From Betaproteobacteria bacterium HGW-Betaproteobacteria-3 (GTDB lineage Bacteria; Pseudomonadota; Gammaproteobacteria; Burkholderiales; Burkholderiaceae_C): 46,557 nt of DNA. The stretch is taken from NCBI GenBank assembly GCA_002842205.1, contig PHCI01000027.1, positions 1 through 46,557 on the forward strand. Direction: 5' to 3'. The notes beneath the pieces were generated by a model. The model searched no databases, was not told the origin of the DNA, and saw only the letters and a program-made list of their open reading frames with translations. The position numbers and the translations under genes were made by a program. This document shows, one piece after another, positions 25,081 to 33,416 of the stretch (position 1 is its first letter; every line of letters begins with the position of its first letter).

Positions 25081-26262
25081 TCACCCACCGATGTAACTCA
25101 TCTCGATCCGGCGCGCGCCGGGGCTGGTGTCTGCGGGCATGCTGCCGCGCAGTTCGGAATAACGGTCGTTGCGGCCCTGCCAGATCAGGCCGATGGCCGA
25201 GGCGATGTCTTCGTCGCTGGCGCCGCCCCGGATCAGCGTTCGCAGATCGTGGCCCTGGCTGGCAAACAGGCACAGGTAGAGCTGGCCTTCGGTGGACAGG
25301 CGGGCGCGGTTGCAGTCGCGGCAAAAGGCCTGCGTGACGCTGCTGATGACGCCGATCTCGCCCGCGGCCACGTCGTGCCGACCGTGGGCGTCGGCGTAGC
25401 CCCAGCGCTCGGCCGTCTCGCCGGGGGCGGAGGGCTCGAGCTGCACCAGCGGCAGTTCGGCGTGGATGCGCTTCACGACATCGGCCGACGGCAGCACCTC
25501 GTCCATGCGCCAGCCGTTGGTGGCGCCCACGTCCATGAACTCGATGAAGCGCAACACCGTGCCTGTGCCCCGGAAGTGCCGGGCCATGGGCAGGATTTCG
25601 TGGTCGTTGGTGCCGCGCTTGACGACCATGTTGATTTTCAGGCCGCCCGTGGCCTTGCCATTGGCCTGCCCCAGGCCCGCCTCACGGGCGGCCGCAATGC
25701 CTTCGAGCACCTCGGCCACGGGGAAATCAACGTCGTTCATGCTGCGAAACACCGTGTCGTCGAGCCCGTCGAGGCTGACCGTCACGCGTTGCAGCCCGGC
25801 GGCCTTCAGCGCCCGGGCCTTGCGCGCGAGCAGCGAACCGTTGGTGGTGAGCGTGATGTCCAGGGGCGCGCCGTCGGGTGTGCGCAGCGCGGCGAGCTGT
25901 TCGATCAGCACCTCGATGTTCTTGCGCAGCAGTGGCTCACCGCCCGTCAGGCGGATCTTGCGCACGCCGTGGGCCACAAACAGCCGGGCGGTGCGGGTGA
26001 TTTCCTCGAAAGTGAGCAGCGAGCTGTGGGGCAGGTAGGGGTAGTCCTTGTCAAAGACTTCCTTGGGCATGCAATAGCTGCAGCGGAAATTGCAGCGGTC
26101 GGTCACGCTGATGCGCAAGTCATGCAACGGCCGGCCCAGCTGGTCGCCCAGCAAGCCGTTGGCCGCGATGGGCTGCGCCGGGACGGCCGCGGGCAGCCCG
26201 TGGCGCGCGGCCGCGCTGGCGGCGCTGCGCTGGTCAACAAGGGGGATCACGCGTTCAGACAT
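25081..26262 (-). CDS. moaA: GTP 3',8-cyclase MoaA (radical SAM)
   Basis: A 393-residue enzyme that starts molybdopterin synthesis by rearranging GTP. The radical-SAM cluster motif is Cys57, Cys61 and Cys64 ([17 protein letters not shown]), followed by [15 protein letters not shown]. The C-terminal second cluster is in [20 protein letters not shown]. It ends RIEMSYIGG, as in canonical MoaA. The frame is open far upstream (to 26784) but that part overlaps the SDR gene; the ATG at 26262 ([11 protein letters not shown]) was chosen. A ~40-residue N-terminal extension before [11 protein letters not shown] is longer than in E. coli. It would begin the moaA-mobA-moeA unit. Confidence 0.95.
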   Translation of the reverse strand: MSERVIPLVDQRSAASAAARHGLPAAVPAQPIAANGLLGDQLGRPLHDLRISVTDRCNFRCSYCMPKEVFDKDYPYLPHSSLLTFEEITRTARLFVAHGVRKIRLTGGEPLLRKNIEVLIEQLAALRTPDGAPLDITLTTNGSLLARKARALKAAGLQRVTVSLDGLDDTVFRSMNDVDFPVAEVLEGIAAAREAGLGQANGKATGGLKINMVVKRGTNDHEILPMARHFRGTGTVLRFIEFMDVGATNGWRMDEVLPSADVVKRIHAELPLVQLEPSAPGETAERWGYADAHGRHDVAAGEIGVISSVTQAFCRDCNRARLSTEGQLYLCLFASQGHDLRTLIRGGASDEDIASAIGLIWQGRNDRYSELRGSMPADTSPGARRIEMSYIGG

Positions 26263-26339
26263 GGGGTGATTTTGCCCCAGTGGCAAAGTGCGGATGGCAG
26301 CAACGCCGTCCCCGCCGTGGCGGGCGTGGGGCCATTCGG

Positions 26340-27110
26340 TCAGACGCAGCGTGCGCCGTCCACCTCGATGCACACACCGCTGATGAAAGCGGCCTCGTCG
26401 CTGGCCAGGTAGAGCGCGGCGTTGGCCACGTCCAGCGCGGTGGAAAAGCGCCCGAGCGGGATGGTGGCGCGAAACTTGGCCAGCCGCTCTTCGGTGAGTT
26501 CGCCGCCGGCAAAGTCGGCGCCCAGTCCGGTGGTGGGGTTGAACACCGGGTTGATGCAGTTCACGCGGATGTTGTCGGGCCCGAGTTCGGCCGCCAGCGA
26601 CTTGCTGGTGGTGATCACCGCGCCCTTGGAGCCGTTGTACCAGGTCAGGCCCGGACGCGGGCGCACACCGGCGGTGGACGCGATGTTGATGAAGCTGCCG
26701 CCTGCGTGGTCGGGATTGGCGCGGAACACCGGTGTGGCGTGCACCGTGGCGAGGTAGATGCTTTTGACGTTGACCGCGTAGCACTTGTCGAACTCGTCTT
26801 CGGTTACCTCCAGGGCGGGCTTGTTGCGGTGCGTCCAGCCCGCGTTGTTGACCATCACGTCCAGCCGGCCGAACTGCCGCACGGCCTCGGCCACCAGCGC
26901 CTTCACGTCGGCCGATTTCGTCACGTCGGCTGCGAAGAAGGCTGCGGTGCCGCCCGCCGCCCGGATCGCCGCGACCACCTTCTCGCCCTGGGTGGCGTGG
27001 AGGTCGTTGACGATGACCCTGGCACCCTCTGCGGCCAGCCGCAGGGCAATGCCTTCGCCGATGCCGCCACCCGAGCCGGTGACGATGATGGATTTGTTCT
27101 TCAGGCGCAT
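26340..27110 (-). CDS. Short-chain dehydrogenase/reductase (SDR)
   Basis: A 256-residue classical SDR. The cofactor loop is [12 protein letters not shown] near residues 8-20, the NNAG motif appears as VMVNNAGW, and the catalytic Ser/Tyr/Lys are in [25 protein letters not shown]. The adenine-pocket VNDLHAT (Asp at the end of beta-2) points to NAD(H) preference. An AAGGAG site precedes the ATG at 27110, so the longer frame to 27146 was rejected. It follows an aldehyde dehydrogenase gene on the same strand; alcohol and aldehyde oxidation in one pathway is a reasonable but unproven inference. Confidence 0.9.
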   Translation of the reverse strand: MRLKNKSIIVTGSGGGIGEGIALRLAAEGARVIVNDLHATQGEKVVAAIRAAGGTAAFFAADVTKSADVKALVAEAVRQFGRLDVMVNNAGWTHRNKPALEVTEDEFDKCYAVNVKSIYLATVHATPVFRANPDHAGGSFINIASTAGVRPRPGLTWYNGSKGAVITTSKSLAAELGPDNIRVNCINPVFNPTTGLGADFAGGELTEERLAKFRATIPLGRFSTALDVANAALYLASDEAAFISGVCIEVDGARCV

Positions 27111-27129
27111 GGGAGTGTCTCCTTTTTGG

Positions 27130-27195
27130 TATTGATTAAGTAGCAAACTATGACCATTTGACGGGGGCTAATGGCCAATTTTGTTCATAAAACTG
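27130..27195 (+). repeat. Dispersed repeat copy D (CCATTTGACGGGGGCTA family)
   Basis: The 30 bases from 27141 to 27170 (start TAGCAAACTATGACCATTTG, end ACGGGGGCTA) are identical to 44721-44750 in copy E. CCATT and AATGG flank the core (loop TGACGGGGGCT) and could form a short hairpin. The tail reads CCAATTTTGTTCATAAAACT. It lies between the ALDH stop and the SDR start, opposite in direction to both genes. Confidence 0.92.
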
Positions 27196-27225
27196 GCCAA
27201 AGGCATGACGGCGGACCCGGCCGCG

Positions 27226-28659
27226 TCAACCGTGGTGGATGGCCACGGTTTTGAGCGTGGTGAAGCCGTACAGCGCTTCAAAACCCTTTTCACGGCCGTG
27301 GCCGGACGACCTGACGCCGCCAAACGGCAGCTCCACGCCACCACCGGCGCCGTAATTGTTGACAAAGACCTGGCCGCTTTTCACGCGCCGGGCCATGCGC
27401 AGCTGGCGGGCGCCGTCGCGCGTCCACACGCCGGCGACCAGGCCAAAGCGCGTGGCGTTGGCCAGTTCCACCGCATGGTCTTCGTCGCGGAAGCTCATCG
27501 CCGCGAGCACCGGGCCGAACACCTCTTCCTGCGCCAGGCGGTGCGCCACAGGCACATCGCGCAGCAGGGTGGGCACCTGGTAGAAGCCGGTTTCGGGGGC
27601 TTCGTCCACGATGTAGCCCTGCGCCACCATCGGGATGTCGGCCACCTGGGCGTCGCTCAGGAAATCCCACACGCGCTGCAGCTGGCTCTGGCGGATCAGC
27701 GGGCCCACCTCCAGGTCCATTGCAGCCGGGCCGACGCGCAGTTTGGCGAAGGCGTCGCCCAGCCGGGCCAGCAGCGGCTCATAGATGGCCTGGTCCACCA
27801 GCAGCCGGGACCCGGCACTGCAGGTCTGGCCGGCGTTTTGCACGATGGCGTTGATGACGCTGGGGATGGCGGCGTCGAGGTCGGCGTCGGCAAACACGAT
27901 CTGCGGGCTTTTGCCGCCCAGTTCCAGCGTGACCGGGCAATGGCGCTCGGCCGCCACCTGCTGGATCAGCGTGCCCACGCCGGTGCTGCCGGTGAAGCTG
28001 ATGTGGTCGATGCCGGGGTGCCGCGCCAGCGCGTCGCCCACCTCGTGGCCGTAGCCGGTGACGATGTTGATGGCGCCGGCCGGAAAGCCCACCTCGGCCG
28101 CGAGTTGCGCCACGCGCAGCAGGCTCAGGCAGGCGTCTTCGGCGGGCTTGACCACGCACACATTGCCCGCGGCCAGCGCGCCGCCCACGCTGCGCCCGAA
28201 AATCTGCATCGGGTAGTTCCAGGGGATGATGTGGCCGGTCACGCCGTGGGGTTCACGCCAGGTGAGCACGCTGTAGCCGTCCAGGTAGGGCAGGGTTTCG
28301 CCGTGCAGCTTGTCGCAGGCGCCGGCGTAAAACTCGAAATAGCGCACCAGCGCCAGCGCGTCGGCGCGGGCCTGGCGCGTGGGTTTGCCGCAATCGCGCT
28401 GCTCGATGGCGGCCAGTTCGTCCACATGCTCGGCCACCTTGGCCGACAGCCGCATCAACAGCCGCCCGCGTTCGGCGGCGCTGAGCTTGCTCCACACGGC
28501 GTTCATGCACTGGCGGGCGGCGCGCACGGCGTCGTCGATGTCGCCGGCATGGCTGCGCTGGAGGTGGTCGAACACCTGTCCGTCGGACGGGTCGATCACC
28601 GCGATGGTGAGGCCGGACGAGGAGAGCACCGGGGCATTGGCGATGTAGTTGCGCTGCAT
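27226..28659 (-). CDS. NAD(P)-dependent aldehyde dehydrogenase
   Basis: A 477-residue ALDH-superfamily enzyme oxidising an aldehyde to its acid. Visible: the IIPWNYPMQIFGRSVGGALA segment with the catalytic Asn, the cofactor-loop ISFTGSTGVG, the glutamate motif LELGGKSPQIVFADADLD, the catalytic cysteine in NAGQTCSAGSRLLV, and EEVFGPVLAAMSF. The C terminus ends YGFTTLKTVAI. The ATG at 28659 (MQRNYIANAPVLSSSG) gives the family N terminus, rather than the longer frame to 28740. The SDR gene follows after ~115 bp that contain repeat copy D. The substrate is unknown. Confidence 0.92.
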   Translation of the reverse strand: MQRNYIANAPVLSSSGLTIAVIDPSDGQVFDHLQRSHAGDIDDAVRAARQCMNAVWSKLSAAERGRLLMRLSAKVAEHVDELAAIEQRDCGKPTRQARADALALVRYFEFYAGACDKLHGETLPYLDGYSVLTWREPHGVTGHIIPWNYPMQIFGRSVGGALAAGNVCVVKPAEDACLSLLRVAQLAAEVGFPAGAINIVTGYGHEVGDALARHPGIDHISFTGSTGVGTLIQQVAAERHCPVTLELGGKSPQIVFADADLDAAIPSVINAIVQNAGQTCSAGSRLLVDQAIYEPLLARLGDAFAKLRVGPAAMDLEVGPLIRQSQLQRVWDFLSDAQVADIPMVAQGYIVDEAPETGFYQVPTLLRDVPVAHRLAQEEVFGPVLAAMSFRDEDHAVELANATRFGLVAGVWTRDGARQLRMARRVKSGQVFVNNYGAGGGVELPFGGVRSSGHGREKGFEALYGFTTLKTVAIHHG

Positions 28660-28761
28660 GGCCGGTATTTTGCGCCAAAGTTGTATGACAGCCTGGGGTG
28701 AACACGACCGCCCGCAGCACGGCGCGGCACTCGGCCACAATCAGGCCACACTGCCCCCAAA

Positions 28762-29955
28762 ATGACTGAACCAAAACGAGCCCCGCCGCCCCGCCTGCCT
28801 GGCAGCATCTGGGTGCTGGGCCTGGTGAGCCTGTTCATGGACGTCTCGTCCGAGATGGTGCACAGCCTGCTGCCGATGTTCATGGTGGGCACGCTGGGCG
28901 TGAGCGTGGTGGTGGTGGGCCTGATCGAAGGGCTGGCCGAAGCCACGGCGCTGATCGTCAAGGTGTTTTCGGGCGTCATCAGCGACTACTTTGGCAAGCG
29001 CAAGGCACTGGCCGTGATCGGCTACGGCCTGGGCGCGCTGACCAAACCGCTGTTTGCGCTGGCGCCCGGGGCGGGCATGGTGTTCACCGCGCGCATGCTT
29101 GACCGCGTGGGCAAGGGCATTCGCGGTGCGCCGCGCGATGCGCTGGTGGCCGACATCACGCCGCCCGCGCAGCGCGGCGCGGCGTTCGGGCTGCGCCAGT
29201 CGCTGGACACGGTGGGCGCCTTCACCCGCCCCTTGCTGGCGGTGGGCCTGATGCTGCTGTGGGCCAACGACTTTCGCGCGGTGTTCGCGGTGGCCGTCAT
29301 CCCGGCGGTGATCGCCGTGGCGCTGCTGGTGCTGGGGGTGCGCGAGCCGGTCGCCACCACGCAGCATGTTCGCGTCAACCCCATCACCCGCGCCAACCTG
29401 CAGCGGCTGGGCGCCGCTTACGGGTGGGTGGTGGGCGTGGGTGCGATGTTCACGCTGGCGCGTTTTTCCGAGGCGTTTCTGGTGCTGCGGGCCGAGCAGA
29501 CGGGCATCGCCGTCGCGCTGGTGCCGTTGGTGATGGTGGCCATGAACGCGGTGTACGCCGCCAGTGCCTACCCGTTTGGCCGCCTGTCCGACCGCATGTC
29601 GCACACCCGGCTGCTGGCCGCCGGGTTGCTGGTGCTGATCGCGGCGGACGCGGTGCTGGCGTGGTCGAGCCACTGGACCGGACTGCTGGCGGGCGTTGCC
29701 TTGTGGGGGGTGCACATGGGCATGACGCAGGGGCTGCTGGCGGCCATGGTGGCCGCCGTGGCACCGGCCGATCTGCGCGGCACGGCGTTCGGGTTTTTCA
29801 ACCTGGTCAGCGGGCTGGCGATGCTGCTGGCCAGCGGGGTGGCCGGCGCGTTGTGGCAATGGTGGGGTCCGGCCTGGACCTTTGGTGCGGGCGCCGTGTT
29901 TTGTGCTTTGGCCCTGGGCGTGCTGGCCTTGCGGCCGACTGCGGCGACCGGTTGA
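28762..29955 (+). CDS. MFS transporter
   Basis: A 397-residue major-facilitator protein with about twelve hydrophobic segments. Conserved pieces: LVSLFMDVSSEMVHSLLPMF in helix 1, the loop-2-3 signature region SGVISDYFGKRKALAVIGY, and ARMLDRVGKGIRGAPRDALV, which marks a subgroup of uncharacterised bacterial MFS proteins often annotated only by family. It is transcribed divergently from the ALDH gene with a 102-bp gap and converges with the PF10118-type gene. The direction of transport and substrate cannot be told. Confidence 0.9.
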   Translation: MTEPKRAPPPRLPGSIWVLGLVSLFMDVSSEMVHSLLPMFMVGTLGVSVVVVGLIEGLAEATALIVKVFSGVISDYFGKRKALAVIGYGLGALTKPLFALAPGAGMVFTARMLDRVGKGIRGAPRDALVADITPPAQRGAAFGLRQSLDTVGAFTRPLLAVGLMLLWANDFRAVFAVAVIPAVIAVALLVLGVREPVATTQHVRVNPITRANLQRLGAAYGWVVGVGAMFTLARFSEAFLVLRAEQTGIAVALVPLVMVAMNAVYAASAYPFGRLSDRMSHTRLLAAGLLVLIAADAVLAWSSHWTGLLAGVALWGVHMGMTQGLLAAMVAAVAPADLRGTAFGFFNLVSGLAMLLASGVAGALWQWWGPAWTFGAGAVFCALALGVLALRPTAATG

Positions 29956-29994
29956 CCCTTGTGGCGCCCCCGATGCGCCTGCGACCCGGCGAAA

Positions 29995-30819
29995 TCAGGT
30001 GGCGCGTTGCACGGGGGCCCAGGCCCCCGCGTGATCTTCGAGCCACTGCGCCGACAGGGTGGACACCTGGTCGTGCGGATGGAAGCTGCGCTTGAAGTAG
30101 GCGCACCACGGCCACCAGGTGTGGCGCACCAGGCCGCGGCGGCCGAACAGGAAGTCGGTCGCCTCGCGCCAGGTTTGCCAGCGCCACAAAGTGCCATCGC
30201 GGCGCAGGTTGTTGACGGTTTGGCGCAGGGTGTCGGTGACAAAAATCAGGGTCACGCGGCGGAACCATTTGATGCGCCAGGTGTTGTTGCCCCCCAGCGC
30301 CCGGTACAGGTCGAACGCGGTATTTTTGTGCTCGGCCTCTTCGGCGCAATGCCAGAGCCAGAGGTTCTTCAGGCGGTCTTCGGTCCCGTCCAGAATGGCC
30401 GGGTGGCGCAACATCCATTCGGCAAAAATCGCGGTGAAGTGCTCATTGGCGGCGGTGATGGCCAGCGGGTGCAGCGGGTTCACGCCCGCCAGCAACGCCA
30501 TGCGCGCGGCAGCGCGCGGCGCCCAGTCGTTGACCAGGCCGTGGTTGGCCAGGTGCGCGTTGAACAGACCATGGATGCGCCGGTGCGTGGCCTCCTGACC
30601 GATGAAGTTCTGCACTTCATCGGAATAACTGTCCTGGTCTTCGAGGTGCAGGGCCTTGAAGCCGTTGCGGACCGAGTCAATAAAAAACTGCTCGCCGACC
30701 GGAAAACTCATGGACAGGGCGTTGAAAAATGCCGTGGCGAAGGCGTTGCCGCCGCACCAGTGGCGCGCCAGCGGTGTTTCAAGGTCAATCAGCAGGCGGC
30801 GTACAACGAGTTCGGTCAT
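29995..30819 (-). CDS. Metal-dependent hydrolase family protein (PF10118-like)
   Basis: A 274-residue protein resembling the predicted metal-dependent hydrolases of PF10118. Clustered acid/His residues that may bind metal are visible: FIGQEATHRRIH, ANEHFTAIFAEW and WHCAEEAEHKNTAFDLYR, spaced like a ferritin-like di-metal helical bundle. The frame is open up to 30939, but that part covers the promoter and operators, so the ATG at 30819 (MTELVVRRLL) was chosen. It is divergent from a TetR regulator, and two inverted repeats lie in between, so it is probably that regulator's target. The reaction is unknown. Confidence 0.8.
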   Translation of the reverse strand: MTELVVRRLLIDLETPLARHWCGGNAFATAFFNALSMSFPVGEQFFIDSVRNGFKALHLEDQDSYSDEVQNFIGQEATHRRIHGLFNAHLANHGLVNDWAPRAAARMALLAGVNPLHPLAITAANEHFTAIFAEWMLRHPAILDGTEDRLKNLWLWHCAEEAEHKNTAFDLYRALGGNNTWRIKWFRRVTLIFVTDTLRQTVNNLRRDGTLWRWQTWREATDFLFGRRGLVRHTWWPWCAYFKRSFHPHDQVSTLSAQWLEDHAGAWAPVQRAT

Positions 30820-30849
30820 TTTTATCGGTATTTTCAGCAGGGGAGGCTT

Positions 30850-30911
30850 GGTACGAATGCGTACCGGATCGCCGACGATGGTCGCATCCGAATGTGGTAC
30901 TGTCAAGTACC
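30850..30911. promoter_or_regulatory. Paired inverted repeats and promoter between hydrolase and tetR
   Basis: Two perfect inverted repeats share GTAC half-sites: GGTACG-AATG-CGTACC (30850-30865) and GGTAC-TGTCAA-GTACC (30896-30911). The centre of the second is TTGACA on the minus strand (30906 to 30901), a consensus -35 box. A -10 candidate GACCAT lies 17 bp further (30883 to 30878), poor but correctly placed. A bound TetR dimer would cover the -35 and the early transcribed region of the hydrolase gene. The second repeat also lies 20 bp before the tetR start, consistent with autoregulation. Confidence 0.7.
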
Positions 30912-30931
30912 TAAATGGTTTGCGCAACCGC

Positions 30932-31579
30932 ATGGACACACCGCTTGCCTCTCACGCTGTCGCCAAGGCCGACAGCCCGGCCCACGCCGAACACCTGCAG
31001 CGGCTGCTGGGCGGCATGGCGCTGGCAGTGGCAGCCCGCGGCTATGCCGACGCCACCATTGCCGACATCGTGCGCGAAGCCTCGGTGTCGCGCCGCACCT
31101 TCTACGAGCATTTCGCCACCAAGGCCGACTGCCTGATTGCGCTTTTTGAAGCCGCCAGCCTGCGCGCCCTGGGGGTGTTGCGCGATGCGCTGGACCCAAC
31201 CCAACCCTGGCAACGGCAGGTCGAACGCGCCCTGCAAGCCTACTTTGCCTCCATGGCACAAAACCCCGTGCTGTTGCGCACGCTCTACATTGAGATCCTG
31301 GGCCTGGGCACGCCCGGCCTGGCGGCGCGCCGCCGTGTGAACCTGGCCATTGGCGACTTCATCCTCGAGGTGGTCAACGGGCCGTCGGCCACGACGGCGC
31401 GGCTCAGCCCGGCCATGGCGCAGGCGGTGGTGGGGGGCATCAACGAACTGGTGCTGCAGGCCATTGAACAGGGTCGCCAGGCCGACTTGCTCGAACTGGT
31501 GGCGCCGGCCAGTGCGCTGGTGCGTGCGGTGGCCGGGGTGCCGCACGCCGCCCCTGCAATGCCGGCGTGTCAGGCGTAA
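30932..31579 (+). CDS. TetR/AcrR family transcriptional regulator
   Basis: A 215-residue regulator. The N-terminal helix-turn-helix spans about residues 25-70 (ARGYADATIADIVREASVSR then RTFYEHFATKADCL), followed by a helical ligand-binding domain. The ATG at 30932 gives a normal TetR N terminus; the frame open upstream from 30656 overlaps the divergent gene. Inverted repeats in the 112-bp divergent gap are its likely operators. It probably represses the neighbouring hydrolase gene and itself, releasing them when a small molecule, perhaps a fatty or acyl compound given the acyl-CoA synthetase downstream, is bound. That ligand guess is inference. Confidence 0.9.
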   Translation: MDTPLASHAVAKADSPAHAEHLQRLLGGMALAVAARGYADATIADIVREASVSRRTFYEHFATKADCLIALFEAASLRALGVLRDALDPTQPWQRQVERALQAYFASMAQNPVLLRTLYIEILGLGTPGLAARRRVNLAIGDFILEVVNGPSATTARLSPAMAQAVVGGINELVLQAIEQGRQADLLELVAPASALVRAVAGVPHAAPAMPACQA

Positions 31580-31641
31580 CCGGCGACGACCGCCCGACTT
31601 GGCTGGTGCCCCTAATCGACGCCATACGCTCCATTCCCTGA

Positions 31642-31659
31642 TTGCCGCCGCCGCGGCAA
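31642..31659 (+). terminator. Hairpin after tetR
   Basis: TTGCCGC (31642-31648) and GCGGCAA (31653-31659) form a perfect 7-bp stem with a 4-nt loop, 62 bp after the tetR stop. Only short A/C-rich sequence follows, not a T tract. A second strong hairpin (CCGGGC/GCCCGG with inner GGCC/GGCC, 31681-31706) lies closer to the next gene. Confidence 0.4.
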
Positions 31660-31732
31660 ACCCCTAGCATCGTGCGCACGCCGGGCGGCCAGTGGGGCCT
31701 GCCCGGCCTCCTCATCATCCTAAGGAAGAGAC

Positions 31733-33406
31733 ATGCCCAAACTGATCCTCGACTACATCTACGAGCACGAAGTGGCTCGCGCCGACCAGGTGTACCTGAC
31801 CCAGCCCACGGGCAATGGCCAGGTGGTGGACTACACCTGGCGGCAGATGATGGACCAGGCCCGGCGCATGGCCACGCACCTGAAAAACCAGGGTTTTGAG
31901 CCCGGCGCCCGAATCGCCGTCCTGTCCAAGAACACGGCCCATTTCATGATGGCCGAACTGGCCATCTGGATGGCGGGCGGCACCACGGTGGCGATTTTCC
32001 CCACCGAGTCGGCCGACACCGTCAAATACGTGCTGGAGCACAGTGGCGCCAGCCTGCTGTTCGTGGGCAAGCTCGACACGTGGGGGCAGCAAAAGGGCGG
32101 TATCCCGGCGGGCTTGCCCTGCATCGCGCTGCCGCTGTCGCCCAAAACCGATTACCCCACGTGGGACAGCATCGTCGCGAAAGCCGCGCCCATGGCGGGC
32201 AAACCCGCACGCGGTGGCGACGAAATCGCCCTGCTCATGTACACGTCGGGCTCCACGGGCACACCCAAAGGCGTGATGCACAGCTTTGCCCGCGCCACGG
32301 CGGCGAGCGAAGGCATCGTGGCCTATGAAGAAAAAGAGAACGGCGCCGGGTTCACCTACCGGGTTCTGTCGTACCTGCCGCTGGCGCACATTTTTGAGCG
32401 GGCCTGGGTGGAGTGCGCGGGTTTCGTCATGGGCCGGGGGCATATCTTCTTTGCCGAATCGCTCGACACCTTTGTGGCGGACCTGCAGCGCGCGCGCCCC
32501 ACGGTGTTCATCTCGGTGCCACGGTTGTGGCTCAAGTTCCAGCAGGGCGTGTTCACCAAGATGCCGGCCAAAAAACTCGACCGCCTGCTGTCGATCCCGA
32601 TCCTGGGCAGGATCGTGGCCAAAAAAGTGCTCACGCAACTCGGCCTGAACGAGGTGATCATGGCCGGCAGCGGCTCGGCACCGATTCCGCCTGCGCTGAT
32701 TGGCTGGTACCGTCGGTTGGGGCTGAACCTGGTCGAAGGCTACGCCATGACCGAAGACTTTGCGTTCTCGCACACCACCACGCGCAAGCACAACGCACTG
32801 GGGCATGTGGGTGTGCCGTTCCCAGGCGTGCAGCGGCGCCTGGACGAAGACGGCGAGATCCTCATCAAGTCGCCCGGCACCCTGGTCGGCTACTACAAGC
32901 GGCCCGACCTGGACGCCGAGGTGTTCACCCCCGACGGCTTTTTCCGCACCGGCGATCTGGGCGAACTCAGCCCCGACGGCCAGCTCAAGCTCACGGGGCG
33001 CAAGAAAGAGCTGTTCAAGACCGGCAAGGGCAAGTACGTGGCCCCGGCGCCGATTGAAAACCTCATCAACGAATGCCCGATGGTCGAGCTGTCGCTCGTC
33101 TCGGGCGTGGGCCAGCAGGCGGCCTATGCCATCGTGGTGCCGGCCGAAGGCCTGCGCCCCAAGCTGGCCGACCCGGCCGTGCGCGCTGAATTCACCCAGG
33201 AAATGGCCAACGTGCTCCAACGCGTGAACGACCACGTGGCCGACTACGAGCAGCTGCGCATGATCGTCGTGGCCCGCGAGCCCTGGTCGATCGAAAACGG
33301 CTGCCTCACGCCCACCATGAAGATCAAGCGCAACCGCATTGAAGCCGCCGTGGGCGAACAGGTGGAAAAATGGTACGGCACCAAGGGGCCGGTGGTCTGG
33401 GCCTGA
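31733..33406 (+). CDS. AMP-dependent long-chain acyl-CoA synthetase-like protein
   Basis: A 557-residue adenylate-forming ligase resembling long-chain fatty-acyl-CoA synthetases. The P-loop is LLMYTSGSTGTPKGVMHS, then LSYLPLAHIFERAWVE (typical of long-chain enzymes), GYAMTEDFAFSHTT, FFRTGDLGELSPDGQLKLTG and RKKELFKTGKGKYVAPAPIE. A clear ribosome binding site TAAGGAAGAG precedes the ATG. It is shorter than FadD-like enzymes of ~600 residues but complete. It activates a fatty or related acid to its CoA ester at the membrane or in the cytosol; chain-length preference is unknown. It may be read through from tetR. Confidence 0.9.
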   Translation: MPKLILDYIYEHEVARADQVYLTQPTGNGQVVDYTWRQMMDQARRMATHLKNQGFEPGARIAVLSKNTAHFMMAELAIWMAGGTTVAIFPTESADTVKYVLEHSGASLLFVGKLDTWGQQKGGIPAGLPCIALPLSPKTDYPTWDSIVAKAAPMAGKPARGGDEIALLMYTSGSTGTPKGVMHSFARATAASEGIVAYEEKENGAGFTYRVLSYLPLAHIFERAWVECAGFVMGRGHIFFAESLDTFVADLQRARPTVFISVPRLWLKFQQGVFTKMPAKKLDRLLSIPILGRIVAKKVLTQLGLNEVIMAGSGSAPIPPALIGWYRRLGLNLVEGYAMTEDFAFSHTTTRKHNALGHVGVPFPGVQRRLDEDGEILIKSPGTLVGYYKRPDLDAEVFTPDGFFRTGDLGELSPDGQLKLTGRKKELFKTGKGKYVAPAPIENLINECPMVELSLVSGVGQQAAYAIVVPAEGLRPKLADPAVRAEFTQEMANVLQRVNDHVADYEQLRMIVVAREPWSIENGCLTPTMKIKRNRIEAAVGEQVEKWYGTKGPVVWA

Positions 33407-33416
33407 GCCCGAGGCT

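Noticed and set aside
24898-26412. 504-residue plus-strand frame over the 84-bp repeats and moaA
   Set aside because: Opened by the repeat array and antisense to moaA, which has clear Fe-S motifs; no domain seen.
27141-27170. Repeat core as a known riboswitch, for example a mini-ykkC (guanidine-II) element with ACGG loops
   Set aside because: ACGG is present in the loop, but the two-hairpin layout is missing, and the copies are upstream of unrelated genes or inside a coding gene in antisense direction.
30820-30939. Longer N terminus for the PF10118-type protein
   Set aside because: It would place the -35, the -10 and both inverted repeats inside the coding region and overlap the tetR start; the ATG at 30819 avoids this.
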